Source of the DNA: Mariniblastus sp.
GTDB taxonomy: Bacteria; Planctomycetota; Planctomycetia; Pirellulales; Pirellulaceae
DNA: 53,636 bases
Assembly (NCBI GenBank): GCA_011523945.1
Contig: WTFU01000171.1
Location: 1-53,636 of the forward strand
Reading direction: 5' to 3'
Shown: positions 42,399 to 51,125 of the stretch, piece by piece
Layout of the letters: each line of letters opens with the position of its first letter
Position numbering within the stretch: position 1 is the first letter of the stretch
Position numbers and translations under genes: made by a program
The notes under the pieces: model-generated
Told to the model about the DNA's origin: nothing
Databases searched by the model: none
Seen by the model: the letters and a program-made list of their open reading frames with translations, nothing else

Positions 42399-43436
42399 TT
42401 AGTCGTCGGCGGGCGCTTTGTTTTCCAATTGTGGTTTGTTTTTATCCTTCATCTGGAATTCCCCTTCAATTGCCGTCTTGGCGGATTGATGATCCGGCAC
42501 AACAACGCCGCAGCTCACACAATACTGGATTGCCTGGTCAATCGTAATGTCGAGATCGACGGTCTCACTTTTGGGAATTGAAATAGTGAAACCCGTGGCA
42601 GGCATGGGACTGGTTGGCATCAAAACTGAGAGCACTGGTTCACCGGCTGCGCGACGGATATCTAGCATGCTTTCTCCTGTTACGAACCCGATAGACCAAA
42701 TTCCCCGTCGAGGATACTCAACTGCAACAACACGCGTGAATTGAACATCCGTTTCACTGAAGGCGAAATCCGTGACCTGTTTGACAGATGAGTAAACATT
42801 TCGAATGATCGGCAAACGGTTAATAAGAGATTCAAATTGATGCAAGAAAAAGCGACCAATTCCCGCGGCGAGTAATTTTCCGACAATGTACATGACTCCG
42901 AGGAAGATGGCCAAAAATGCAGGTATCACAAGGTGGCGTTTGAGGTATCGGAGTTGTACGTATCGTTTGTAGTAGTCATGCGCATTAGAGAGATTCGCGG
43001 TGCCAGGGTTCGCATTGACCATTTCGAAGACATCTAGTGGAAGCCATTGATTGTTGAATTGAATCAGTAGGGTTCCGTCGAGCGACGTGTAGAGCTTGCC
43101 TTTTGGGTCGGATTTAAATCTCTCCTGTACGTTTTCTAATCCGCTGGTCTCAAGTTCAATCATTGAATCTGAACGGATGTCTTCGATTGCGTACGCCAAC
43201 GCTGTTTCGGTAAGTGACTCTACCGGAAGTAAAACGGCTCTTTCAATCGTATTCCATGCCCAAGCGAAGAGCATAATTGTGAGCAAAGGCGGGAGCAGGA
43301 TTCCAAGGCCTCGAAGCGTTGCAATTCGAAACGGATTAAATGATCGGCGAAACCAACCCGACCTATTTGACGAGGACTTTTTATTATTTTTTTTGACAGC
43401 GGATTTTTTCCGAGTCGATTTGTTTTCTGAGTTCAT
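42399..43436 (-). CDS. DUF502 family membrane protein
   Basis: 345-aa protein with a basic Lys/Ser-rich N-terminus (about 25 residues), TM1 at about 40-62 (GLGILLPPLLTIMLFAWAW), a large middle segment, and TM2 at about 185-205 (LVIPAFLAIFLGVMYIVG). The LINRLPIIRNVYSSVKQVTDF motif is the signature of DUF502. The family is of unknown function in bacteria; the plant relatives (LAZ1/COV) affect vascular patterning. The C-terminus is hydrophilic and charged. The ATG at 43436 is preferred over an upstream ATG at 43484 because the latter would add an unlikely hydrophobic stretch. Probably co-transcribed with hemC. Confidence 0.9.
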   Translation of the reverse strand: MNSENKSTRKKSAVKKNNKKSSSNRSGWFRRSFNPFRIATLRGLGILLPPLLTIMLFAWAWNTIERAVLLPVESLTETALAYAIEDIRSDSMIELETSGLENVQERFKSDPKGKLYTSLDGTLLIQFNNQWLPLDVFEMVNANPGTANLSNAHDYYKRYVQLRYLKRHLVIPAFLAIFLGVMYIVGKLLAAGIGRFFLHQFESLINRLPIIRNVYSSVKQVTDFAFSETDVQFTRVVAVEYPRRGIWSIGFVTGESMLDIRRAAGEPVLSVLMPTSPMPATGFTISIPKSETVDLDITIDQAIQYCVSCGVVVPDHQSAKTAIEGEFQMKDKNKPQLENKAPADD

Positions 43437-43537
43437 TAAAAATCGGCAATCCGCGAACGGCGGTAAGAATAAGAAGATTGGCAACGGATAAAGTAACGGG
43501 GAATGGACACCTCGGCGGACCGCGACGTCGCTACAGT

Positions 43538-44341
43538 TTAGCTGACTCGACCGCCCCTCGCGATGACACCTACATAAACTTTCTCGACTCCGGCGCGAAG
43601 TAAAATGCGGGAAATTTCGTTGACCGTCGCCCCTGATGTCATGACATCATCAATTAGGAGAATGTTGACGCCTTGAAGTGAGCCCCAGCGAGAAACGCGG
43701 AAAGCATTTTGAACGTTTTTTTCCCGTGAAGTGCTGGCGAGCGTTCCTTGCTTTTTCGTGCTCCGTTGGCACTTGAGGATGTCTGGACTGAACTGTCGAT
43801 TGCTCTCCCGCGCGACAGTCTCGGCCAGCATTTCTGCTGCCTGAAATCCTCGCTTCAGTCTTCGCCACCAGTGTGTTGGGACTGCAGTAATCAGATCAAT
43901 ACTGTCAATAAATTCAGAAGTAAATAATCGGTGAGCCAGTAAGTTACCTAATTGAATTGTCAAAGGTTCGTCGTGCAGATTTTTCATGCGAATGACTAAT
44001 TTCTGCAGTGGACCTTGATAGTTTCCAAGTGAAATTGCCCGCGTAAATCGAAAACTTTTTTTAAAGCAGAACGCACATTTGCGCCCCAAAGGGGATTGCT
44101 GGTTCAACTCCGCGCCGCAAGTCCAGCAGGTGATGCGGTCTCGATTGACCAAATTTCGCAGGCAAGGGTCGCACCAGTGATCATCAAGCAACGATGCGAT
44201 TCGCTGGTGCTTGTAACTGGAGGCCAGTTGGGCTGGCCGACACTGGAATTTTGGAGTTTTGGATGGGACAATTTCGGATTGGCAATTGACGCATCGAGGC
44301 GGGAAACAGAGGGTCCGCAAATTCGATGCGATTTCTAGCAT
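43538..44341 (-). CDS. ComF family phosphoribosyltransferase-like protein
   Basis: 267-aa ComF/GntX-type protein. An N-terminal zinc finger (CFPPRCVNC, CDPCLRN, CWTCG and CAFC pairs) is followed by a type I phosphoribosyltransferase domain with the PRPP loop INILLIDDVMTSGATV (here beginning VNILL). ComF acts in DNA uptake in naturally competent bacteria; elsewhere its role is uncertain. The ATG at 44341 has GGGAAAAG upstream and overlaps the TAA of an upstream minus-strand frame (TAATG). Longer in-frame starts up to 44404 are less likely. Confidence 0.9.
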   Translation of the reverse strand: MLEIASNLRTLCFPPRCVNCQSEIVPSKTPKFQCRPAQLASSYKHQRIASLLDDHWCDPCLRNLVNRDRITCWTCGAELNQQSPLGRKCAFCFKKSFRFTRAISLGNYQGPLQKLVIRMKNLHDEPLTIQLGNLLAHRLFTSEFIDSIDLITAVPTHWWRRLKRGFQAAEMLAETVARESNRQFSPDILKCQRSTKKQGTLASTSREKNVQNAFRVSRWGSLQGVNILLIDDVMTSGATVNEISRILLRAGVEKVYVGVIARGGRVS

Positions 44342-44700
44342 TACTTTTCCCGTGTTTGCGCTGGTGGTTCGTCTTGCGAAACGGCCGCTACTGCACGTGT
44401 CCAACGATTGTCAGATCTGAAAGCAGATAAGTCAATCATTTGCTCAATCTCTTTCGGGCGCCGTGGCTTAAGTGTCAGCGAATTCCATCGAGAAACTTGC
44501 TGTAATAAACTCCCAAAGTTCTGGTTTGATTCTGAAAGATCTCGAAGATATCCGAGCGGGTTTACGCTAGCAGTGCTTGGCTGGAATTGTTTTGAAAGAA
44601 AGTTGCAGTCGATTGAAAGCCTTAAGCAACCTACAATCAGGCAGAGGTCTCTCCAAACAAGAACGATAGAATCGCTGGGTAAAAAGCAGAATAATGACAA
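44341..44700 (-). CDS. Possible small gene upstream of comF
   Basis: Open frame of up to 119 codons with no recognised family. Its TAA overlaps the comF ATG (TAATG), as in translationally coupled genes. The C-terminal half (SLLQQVSRWNSLTLKPRRP, then IDLSAFRSDNRWTRAVAAV) has a protein-like composition. The true start is unclear, and the 5' end overlaps the start of the plus-strand permease gene, so a downstream start is likely. It could also be chance; no other gene explains this 352-nt gap. Confidence 0.35.
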   Translation of the reverse strand: MSLFCFLPSDSIVLVWRDLCLIVGCLRLSIDCNFLSKQFQPSTASVNPLGYLRDLSESNQNFGSLLQQVSRWNSLTLKPRRPKEIEQMIDLSAFRSDNRWTRAVAAVSQDEPPAQTREK

Positions 44701-45842
44701 TTGTCGATCGCTATTTGCTTTCTGTCTTTTTAAAGACCTTTTTGATTTGCTTTGCCAGTTTCTTTGGCCTTTTCCTTGTTATTGACGGTACTGGAAATGC
44801 TGATGAAATTGCCGCAATCGCGGAAGCTGATGGTTTGTCTTCGGCGATCTTCGATCGTTACTACCCACAATGCGCCGCTCGTTTCAACGAGCTTGCAGGC
44901 GTGTTTATTTTGGTGGCAGCAATTTTCTCAATTAGTCTGTTGCAGCGAAATCGAGAAGTCACGGCAATCGAGGCGGCAGGAATCAATAAGCTGAGGATTT
45001 TTAAGGTAGTTTTTGTTGCCGCCGCAGTGATCATTGCGCTGACTGTTTTGAGTCGTGAAGTTCTGATTCCAAGGGTAGGCGACTGTCTAACCATGGATTG
45101 GCAAGAGTGGACTGAGTGGAAGACATCCTCTAAAGATTCGAGAACATTTAACGAAAAGATTGATTACAAAACAGGCGTTATTTTTTCGGGGGCTTCGCTT
45201 CTGCTTAAGCAAAATAAGATCGTGGCACCTGAGGTGAGGATTCCTGGTGAGCTAGAATCCGAATTCCAAAAAATTAAAGCCGAATTTGCTGAGTTCGAGG
45301 TTGCGGATTCGGATAGACCTGCCGGATTTCGTTTTCACAAAGTGAGTTATCCCAAACAGCTCAATGAAGTGAATTCTGTAAAAAGTAAAAAGGGTGAGAC
45401 AATAATTTTTACTCCGACGGATTCCGACTGGTTGTATAACAATCAATGTTTTCTTGCGACAGAAATAAATACGAAAAAAATGCTCTTTAGTGCCGATGCG
45501 AAGTATAAGTCAACTCCGGAATTGATTGGCGAACTGAAAGCGCCAAAAAGAAGGAAGGCGAATGAATTGGCAGTCGAACTTCATTCAAGGTTTTTGAAAC
45601 CGGTAATGGATTTCACATTACTTTTGTTTGGCTTGCCTTTGGTCATTCGAAAGTTAGAAAACAATGTCGTATCTGGCGTTTTGGGTGGATTCGGTGTGAT
45701 CGTGTTATTCCTGTTGTTAGAAATGACTTGTCGCTCGCTTGGCGTCAACGATGTGATCCGATCTCCTGCTCTTTCTGTCTGGTTGCCATTGATGATTCTA
45801 TTTCCCGTTTCGTTGATATTCATGCGGGATCTCACGCGTTGA
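44694..45842 (+). CDS. LptF/LptG-family (YjgP/YjgQ) permease
   Basis: 382-aa inner-membrane permease. The N-terminus IVDRYLLSVFLKTFLICF is the classic YjgP/YjgQ opening and TM1. About three N-terminal and three C-terminal TM helices flank a periplasmic beta-jellyroll region (about 120-280), and the tail GVNDVIRSPALSVWLPLMILF matches the last helix. In the Lpt system LptF and LptG with LptB extract LPS from the inner membrane. This copy cannot be assigned to F or G from motifs, and no partner is adjacent. It fits with the lipid A genes at 51-53 kb. Confidence 0.86.
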   Translation: MTIVDRYLLSVFLKTFLICFASFFGLFLVIDGTGNADEIAAIAEADGLSSAIFDRYYPQCAARFNELAGVFILVAAIFSISLLQRNREVTAIEAAGINKLRIFKVVFVAAAVIIALTVLSREVLIPRVGDCLTMDWQEWTEWKTSSKDSRTFNEKIDYKTGVIFSGASLLLKQNKIVAPEVRIPGELESEFQKIKAEFAEFEVADSDRPAGFRFHKVSYPKQLNEVNSVKSKKGETIIFTPTDSDWLYNNQCFLATEINTKKMLFSADAKYKSTPELIGELKAPKRRKANELAVELHSRFLKPVMDFTLLLFGLPLVIRKLENNVVSGVLGGFGVIVLFLLLEMTCRSLGVNDVIRSPALSVWLPLMILFPVSLIFMRDLTR

Positions 45843-45952
45843 AATATCATTGGATTAGGATTCTGAGCAGATAAATAATTAGCTTAGGATAGCGTGCAAC
45901 GGACAGAGCGTTTTTGGTTTTCGGTTTATATTGACAAACAGAGGGGTTGGGA

Positions 45953-46597
45953 ATGAGAAGATTTATCTGTGCTACTCTGATATTCGCTGTTGCGGTTGTT
46001 TTGGGGTGCGATGGGGGCCAGCTCTCGCAAAAGGGATGGCAAGAAGTTCAGAATGAAAAAGTGAAGGCCGCACTTGAAAACCAAAGCCGGCAAGCGTTGA
46101 GCAAGCCGCCTGAATTAGAGGAGAAGAAGCCGGCAGAGCCGACGGGTAAGGACGGTGCCGGAAATCTTCTGGTGGCAACGGAGGTTTTGGAAACAGCGTT
46201 GAAGTCAGCCAAATCGAAAAATAAGGCCGTGCTGGTGCATTTTACCGCGGATTGGTGAGGATGGTGTCACAAACTCGAGGAGTTCCTCGTGAAGAACAGC
46301 CCACTGTTTGAAGACAATTACGAGATTATTGCGATTGCGACTGACAAGATGGAGGGTGGACAAGGCATGTTCGATCAGATGAAAAAGGATCGTTCCGGTG
46401 GCATGCCCTGGATGGTAATTCTTGATGGCGATGGGAAAGAACTCACTACCTCCGTCGGTCCAGAAGGCAATGTTGGCTGTCCGGTTAAACCATCTGAAGT
46501 TGATTATTTTGTGGAGATGATCAAGTCAACTTCATCTTCGAACGAGCAGCGTCTGGAGGAGATTCGTAAAGCGCTCATGGAGCGTAAGAGCAACTAA
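45953..46597 (+). CDS. Thioredoxin-like lipoprotein selenoprotein, UGA = Sec102
   Basis: 214-aa protein when the TGA at 46256-46258 is read as selenocysteine. A lipoprotein signal (MRRFICATLIFAVAVVLGC) is followed by a charged linker, then VLVHFTADW-U-G-W-CHKLEEFL: the thioredoxin CGWC motif with Sec102 in place of the first Cys and C105 intact. Downstream the reading frame continues without interruption through the fold, with the cis-Pro loop GGMPWMVILDGDG and a helical C-terminus. Homologues of this thioredoxin type read WCGWCHKLE there. The ATG at 45953 has GAGGGG 6 nt upstream. It would be a membrane-anchored thiol/selenol reductase facing the periplasm. The alternative is a TGC/TGT-to-TGA nonsense mutation, made less likely by the downstream hairpin and the second selenoprotein gene in the window. 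Confidence 0.85.
46276..46289 (+). promoter_or_regulatory. Candidate bacterial SECIS of the thioredoxin-like gene
   Basis: CGAGG (46276-46280) and CCTCG (46285-46289) form a 5-bp stem with an AGUU loop (46281-46284). The loop begins 23 nt after the TGA and has G at its second base, as in the bacterial SECIS model. The SelW-like gene has its loop at the same distance with the same AGUU core. Confidence 0.6.
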
Positions 46598-46670
46598 AGA
46601 CGATAGTCAGTCGGTCGGCCGAAAGCCAAACGTTGGTATTTTGTGAGGCATTGGTGCCAGAGGTCAACCA

Positions 46671-47468
46671 TTAAACGTTGAGAAGTGGGGTTGCTTGTTT
46701 AAGTAAATTCTCAGTCGCTGCGGCACAAAAAAATGGACTCTCTAAATTGATTTCGTGTCCACGGAAATCAGCCACCACGGCGCCGGCTTCACGGGCGATT
46801 AGCCAACCCGCTGCGACATCCCATTGCGAAAGACTGGTTGCCCAGTAGCCATCAGCGCGGCCGCAAGCGACATAGCAAAGATTGAGGGCAGCAGAGCCGA
46901 GTCGACGAATGCTGCCTACGTTCTCCAGCATGTTCAGGAATCGGACGACTTCCGGATTGGTTCGAGTCATGCCGCGTGGGAAACTGAACACAAAAAGTGA
47001 TTTGCCAAGCTCCTTGCAGCCACTTGCATGAATGGAATCGCCATTCAGTTTCGCTCCCTGCCCTCGCGCCGCCCAGTAACATTCGTCCAGTACCGGATCC
47101 AATACCGTGCCAACGAGTGGCGTTGTTCGATGATATAACGCAATGGAAACCGCGAAAGATCGGAGGCCATGGACATAGTTGGTCGTTCCATCAAGCGGAT
47201 CGACTATCCAGCACAAATCCGAATGCGATGGTTCTTGTGATTCATCGGTTGCCTCCTCTCCGATAAATCGATGATCTGGGAATTCGGATTTTAAAAATTC
47301 TTGAATTACTTGCTGAGACTCAAGATCGGCCTGCGTTACTAAGTCTCGGAAACCTTTTTCCTGAGTGGTGGTTTTTCCCATCCATTTCAAAAGAACCTGG
47401 CCGCCTCGCCTGGCCGCTTCCCGGCTGGCCGATGAGTAAGTCTCGAGTTCGTCGGGGGTGATTTTCAT
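46671..47468 (-). CDS. suhB: Inositol-1-monophosphatase family protein
   Basis: 265-aa Mg2+-dependent phosphatase of the IMPase superfamily. The metal site is made by GEEATDE (Glu), WIVDPLDGTTNYVHG (DPLDGT) and the late SQWDVAAGWLIAREAGA (WDVAAG). It hydrolyses inositol phosphates and related sugar phosphates; a SuhB-like transcription role is possible but cannot be seen. Convergent with the thioredoxin-like gene. The ribosome-binding site is weak. Confidence 0.93.
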   Translation of the reverse strand: MKITPDELETYSSASREAARRGGQVLLKWMGKTTTQEKGFRDLVTQADLESQQVIQEFLKSEFPDHRFIGEEATDESQEPSHSDLCWIVDPLDGTTNYVHGLRSFAVSIALYHRTTPLVGTVLDPVLDECYWAARGQGAKLNGDSIHASGCKELGKSLFVFSFPRGMTRTNPEVVRFLNMLENVGSIRRLGSAALNLCYVACGRADGYWATSLSQWDVAAGWLIAREAGAVVADFRGHEINLESPFFCAAATENLLKQATPLLNV

Positions 47469-47675
47469 AAGTTGTTTTCAGTTGTTTATCTGTGGTGCAG
47501 ATCGTATGCAGAACTCAGTAACGCCTAACTAGCATGCCCGTGTACTTACATAATCGGAATCCTGTTTCCGCAAAAAAGTAGGGCGAAACCGTGTTCTCCA
47601 CCAGCGTTTGTAACTTGAATTTTAGGGGAGGGAAAGTAGATTGGGCTGAAGCGACCAAGGTCATAGGGGGAGGAG

Positions 47676-47948
47676 ATGTTGCGAGGATCGGAGATTCTTT
47701 TTTCAGGCCGAGTTCAGGGAGTTGGTTTCCGGTATACGGCAAAGCAGTTATCTCGCCGGTATAGCGTCGCAGGAACGATTGAGAACCTCTTAGATGGCCG
47801 TGTGAAATTGGTCATTGAAGGTGAGCTATCGCAAATTGATGGGTTTCTCGAGGCTCTGCTGGAAGAAAACCGTGGTACCGTTGCGAATACGGAAAGAATC
47901 GGAAAACCCTATAGGGGTGAGTTTATGGGCTTCGAAATCATCGGTTGA
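47676..47948 (+). CDS. acyP: Acylphosphatase
   Basis: 90-aa acylphosphatase hydrolysing acyl phosphates. The signature GRVQGVGFRYTAKQLS holds the catalytic Arg of the phosphate loop, and GTIENLLDGRVKLVIEG holds the catalytic Asn. Complete alpha/beta sandwich of normal length. GGGGGAGGAG just before the ATG is a very strong ribosome-binding site. Confidence 0.95.
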   Translation: MLRGSEILFSGRVQGVGFRYTAKQLSRRYSVAGTIENLLDGRVKLVIEGELSQIDGFLEALLEENRGTVANTERIGKPYRGEFMGFEIIG

Positions 47949-48126
47949 ATCAGCGTATTCGGAACCATTGAACCTCCGTTTGCCCTACTCTGGCATTTGC
48001 ATCCACTCTCCCTTTGAAGAATCTGAACAATGTGAGCATAATATTCGTAGACACAAGGATATATCTCCCTCCTTTGTAAAAAGTGCCGTAATTTCCACTT
48101 GGCCTCACTAATAAGACGACATCAGC

Positions 48127-49887
48127 ATGACTAGCGTCCCCTTTCTTATTGCTCAAAACATAAAAGTAACGAACTGGTTGACACCCGTCTGGCTAGTTTC
48201 TTTGGGCATCACGATCGGCTTCATCTTTGTACTGCTGATGATGGCCAAGATTCTGGTTTTTCAACGCGTCAAGTTTTTTAATACGGTAAGCGAAGATTCG
48301 CGGAAATATGCTATTTTCGGTTTGCTTACGGGAGGTGTCTATTTTGGTCTCTTCACGTGGTTTTTGGCATGGAGAACCGGGAGTGTCTTTTCGTCGGAAG
48401 CGGTAATGCCGCTCTGTTTTGCGTTTCCAATCTCTATGTTCGTTGGATTCGGTGCTTGGCGACTCATTGCGAGACGAATGATCGGTGAAACATCCGGGCT
48501 TTTCCGAGAGGGATTCCTCAGTTGGGTAAACAAGGTTTGCATTTCGATGGTCGTCTTTACCGTCCTCGGATTCATTCTTGCTTCTTACAACGGATTTGGT
48601 TTTATTAAATTCGTGGATCAGCCGAGTGAGTTGGTTGAGTCTTTGACGCGGCTGCCGTTTACCGGAAAGTTTGAAAAATCGTTCACCGTGCCTGCATCGA
48701 CGACACCAGATGGTGGACTCGGTGTGGATGTTAATTTTGACGGTGCTGAACTAAAAATCTTTGGAATTCAATCGAATGAGCGATTGGACATGGCTGTGTT
48801 TCCAATCGATGAAGCGGCCACTACCGGGATTGTCGATATTCAGCCCGGAACGGATGAGATGATTTTGAGGCAGCGTGTTGACGGTCGGGGCCCCATTCCT
48901 CTCGACCAAATTGATAAACTCTATTTTAGATATATGGGGAAAGCGGGAACCGAGGCGACGGTTAACATTTCATGGCTGGTAACTCCCATCTACCAAGAGG
49001 TGGGCGTTGTACCGAGCGTCGCGGTATTTGTATTTGCGATCTACCTGTTCTACCTGACCTTTGCGACAATGTGTCCAAAGGTGTTCGCCATCGCGCACTC
49101 AACCTTCAAAACAGAAGTCAATCAACCTTTGTTTTTACTCATTTTGGTGATCGGGGCGTTGTTCACAGTCGGCTCGATTTATGTTCCCTACAATACGTTT
49201 GGTGAAGACATCAAAATGTATAAAGATTCAGGTTTAACCCTGATTCGTGTTCTTGCGATTTTCCTCGCGATTTGGGCGGCGAGTAAGTCGGTTGCGGAAG
49301 AGATTGAGGGACGAACTGCGTTGACGGTTCTTTCGAAACCCGTGGGGCGGAGACAGTTTATTTTTGGAAAGTTTACCGGGATCTCCATGGCAATCGCTGT
49401 GATGTTTATCGTTCTCGGTTTATGGTTTGTGATTTGGACTTCCTACAAACCAATTTACGACTACCAGGAAGCGTCCAAAGGGCTGTGTGAATGGCCCCAG
49501 TGTTTCCTTGAATCGGTCAGGGTGATCCCTGGCGTATTTCTTTGTTTCCTCGAAGTATTGATTTTTGTTGCGATAAGCGTTGCGATTTCAACACGTTTCG
49601 GAATACTCGCAAATTTCCTAATCTGTTTTTCGGTCTACGTACTTGGGCATCTAACTCCCCTGTTAGTCCAGTCGTCGCTTGCAGAATTTGAACCGGTTGT
49701 CGTGTTTGGAAACTTGATTGCGATTGTGTTCCCAGTGCTTAACCACTTTGATATCCAAGCGGCGATCAATACAAATTCAATAGTGCCGTACTCTTATATG
49801 GGATGGTCAATCATTTACACCTTCCTCTATGGGGCAATGGCCATGCTCCTGGCGTTGGTGCTGTTTGAAGATCGTGATCTTGCCTAA
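48127..49887 (+). CDS. ABC-2 type transporter permease
   Basis: 586-aa membrane protein. TM segments lie near residues 17-40, 58-80, 88-108 and 138-158. They are followed by a soluble beta-rich region (about 165-290) and a second membrane block (about 300-580) with the ABC-2 type pattern ILAIFLAIWAASKSVAEEIE then GRTALTVLSKPVGRRQFIFG. That last segment (E-x-x-x-G-T-x-x-x-L-x-x-P-x-x-R) is the coupling motif of ABC-2 permeases. No ATPase gene is adjacent; it probably lies elsewhere or upstream in another locus. An inverted repeat GCGTTAA/TTAACGC (49907-49931) lies just after the stop without a T-run. Confidence 0.83.
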   Translation: MTSVPFLIAQNIKVTNWLTPVWLVSLGITIGFIFVLLMMAKILVFQRVKFFNTVSEDSRKYAIFGLLTGGVYFGLFTWFLAWRTGSVFSSEAVMPLCFAFPISMFVGFGAWRLIARRMIGETSGLFREGFLSWVNKVCISMVVFTVLGFILASYNGFGFIKFVDQPSELVESLTRLPFTGKFEKSFTVPASTTPDGGLGVDVNFDGAELKIFGIQSNERLDMAVFPIDEAATTGIVDIQPGTDEMILRQRVDGRGPIPLDQIDKLYFRYMGKAGTEATVNISWLVTPIYQEVGVVPSVAVFVFAIYLFYLTFATMCPKVFAIAHSTFKTEVNQPLFLLILVIGALFTVGSIYVPYNTFGEDIKMYKDSGLTLIRVLAIFLAIWAASKSVAEEIEGRTALTVLSKPVGRRQFIFGKFTGISMAIAVMFIVLGLWFVIWTSYKPIYDYQEASKGLCEWPQCFLESVRVIPGVFLCFLEVLIFVAISVAISTRFGILANFLICFSVYVLGHLTPLLVQSSLAEFEPVVVFGNLIAIVFPVLNHFDIQAAINTNSIVPYSYMGWSIIYTFLYGAMAMLLALVLFEDRDLA

Positions 49888-50015
49888 ACCTTGAACCCAT
49901 TCACCGGCGTTAAGCTCTGTTTGGTTAACGCTGAAGAAGGTTGGCTGTCAGCGTGTTCCTATTCGGCGCTTTCACCGGGCTTGTTGCAATCGACTTGCAG
50001 GCAGATCACTCGTTT

Positions 50016-51125
50016 TTAGGCAACTTTGCGTCGTTGCTCTTCTTGAACATTCAGAGGGAATGGTAGCAGGGTCGGCGGCGAGTGAGGCATCGTTTCGGAT
50101 GATGGTATATCCGCAGTATTCTCACTCCAGCGATGAGCGTTAATTGAATTAATCACAGATTCCGCAATTTCCACCGCTTCGGCACCCTGTTGAACGCTTA
50201 CGCGGGTAGGTTGAGATGACCGTATCGCATCCAGCCAGTCCTGTTGCTCTGCCAGAATCGCGTTGGTTTTAGGGACGTCAATTTCGGACTTTGGAAGTAT
50301 TTTTGAAAAGAGATTTTCGCGAATGAACGCCTGTTGTTCGGGAGTTGTATCGAGAAGATCATACTTTTTGTTTTGAATCCATGTAGGGACTTTTACAAAA
50401 GTGACTTTATTGGTTGCGAGATCCGCATTGGCGAAGCCATCAGTTCCAAATATTTGAAAACTTCGTTGTGCCTCAAAGCTGCAGCGTGAAGCGGTCAAGT
50501 TCGCCACTCCCCCGCAACTGAATTGCAAACGGGCGTGAGCGATATCTTCGTGATGGCCGAAAATGGAAACGCCTGTCGCGCGGGTTTCAACCAGTTCTCC
50601 TTCGAACATTGAATTGATTAGATCAATATCATGGATCATCAGGTCGTGGACGACTCCGATATCAGTCGATCGAAAAGTGTATCCACTCATCCGGGAAGCT
50701 TGTATGAATTTAGGTTGGCCGACTAAGCCGAGGGCTGATTTTATTGCGGGATTGAATTGTTCGACGTGGCCAACCTGAACGACACACCCATTGTCTTCAG
50801 CGGTTTTGACCAGGTCGTTGGCGTCCGTCACCGAATCGGTAAGTGGTTTTTCGATGAGCGTGTGAACTTTTGCATTAAGGAGTTCCTGGGCGATCTCGAA
50901 ATGCATACGCGTTGGAGTGGCGATGACCGCTGCATCGATCTGATCGATCAATTTTCGATAGTTGCTAACAACATTGACTCCAAATTCGTCAATGATTTGC
51001 TGTTGAGCGGCGGGACTGGGATCAGCCACGGCAACCAAATCGATTTCTGATTGGGTCTTAAGGAGGCGTGTGTGAATCCTTCCCAGATGTCCTGCTCCAA
51101 TGACGGCAACTCGTAATTTTGTCAC
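50016..51125 (-). CDS. Gfo/Idh/MocA family NAD(P)-dependent oxidoreductase
   Basis: 369-aa oxidoreductase. The Rossmann loop is VIGAGHLGRIH and the EKPLTDS motif holds the catalytic Lys. The C-terminal alpha/beta substrate domain starts about residue 125. The ATG overlaps the lpxA stop by 4 nt (ATGA), so it is the third gene of the skp-lpxC-lpxA operon. In Acidithiobacillus ferrooxidans a Gfo/Idh enzyme (GnnA) encoded beside lpxA oxidises UDP-GlcNAc for 3-amino lipid A. That role is possible here but inferred from position only, and no GnnB aminotransferase is next to it. Confidence 0.87.
   Translation of the reverse strand: MTKLRVAVIGAGHLGRIHTRLLKTQSEIDLVAVADPSPAAQQQIIDEFGVNVVSNYRKLIDQIDAAVIATPTRMHFEIAQELLNAKVHTLIEKPLTDSVTDANDLVKTAEDNGCVVQVGHVEQFNPAIKSALGLVGQPKFIQASRMSGYTFRSTDIGVVHDLMIHDIDLINSMFEGELVETRATGVSIFGHHEDIAHARLQFSCGGVANLTASRCSFEAQRSFQIFGTDGFANADLATNKVTFVKVPTWIQNKKYDLLDTTPEQQAFIRENLFSKILPKSEIDVPKTNAILAEQQDWLDAIRSSQPTRVSVQQGAEAVEIAESVINSINAHRWSENTADIPSSETMPHSPPTLLPFPLNVQEEQRRKVA

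Noticed and set aside
44408..44785. 125-codon plus-strand ORF overlapping the permease start
   Set aside because: Composition is not protein-like and it is antisense to the frame coupled to comF.
49907..49931. GCGTTAA/TTAACGC inverted repeat as terminator of the ABC-2 permease gene
   Set aside because: 11-nt loop, AT-rich stem and no T-run; may be chance.
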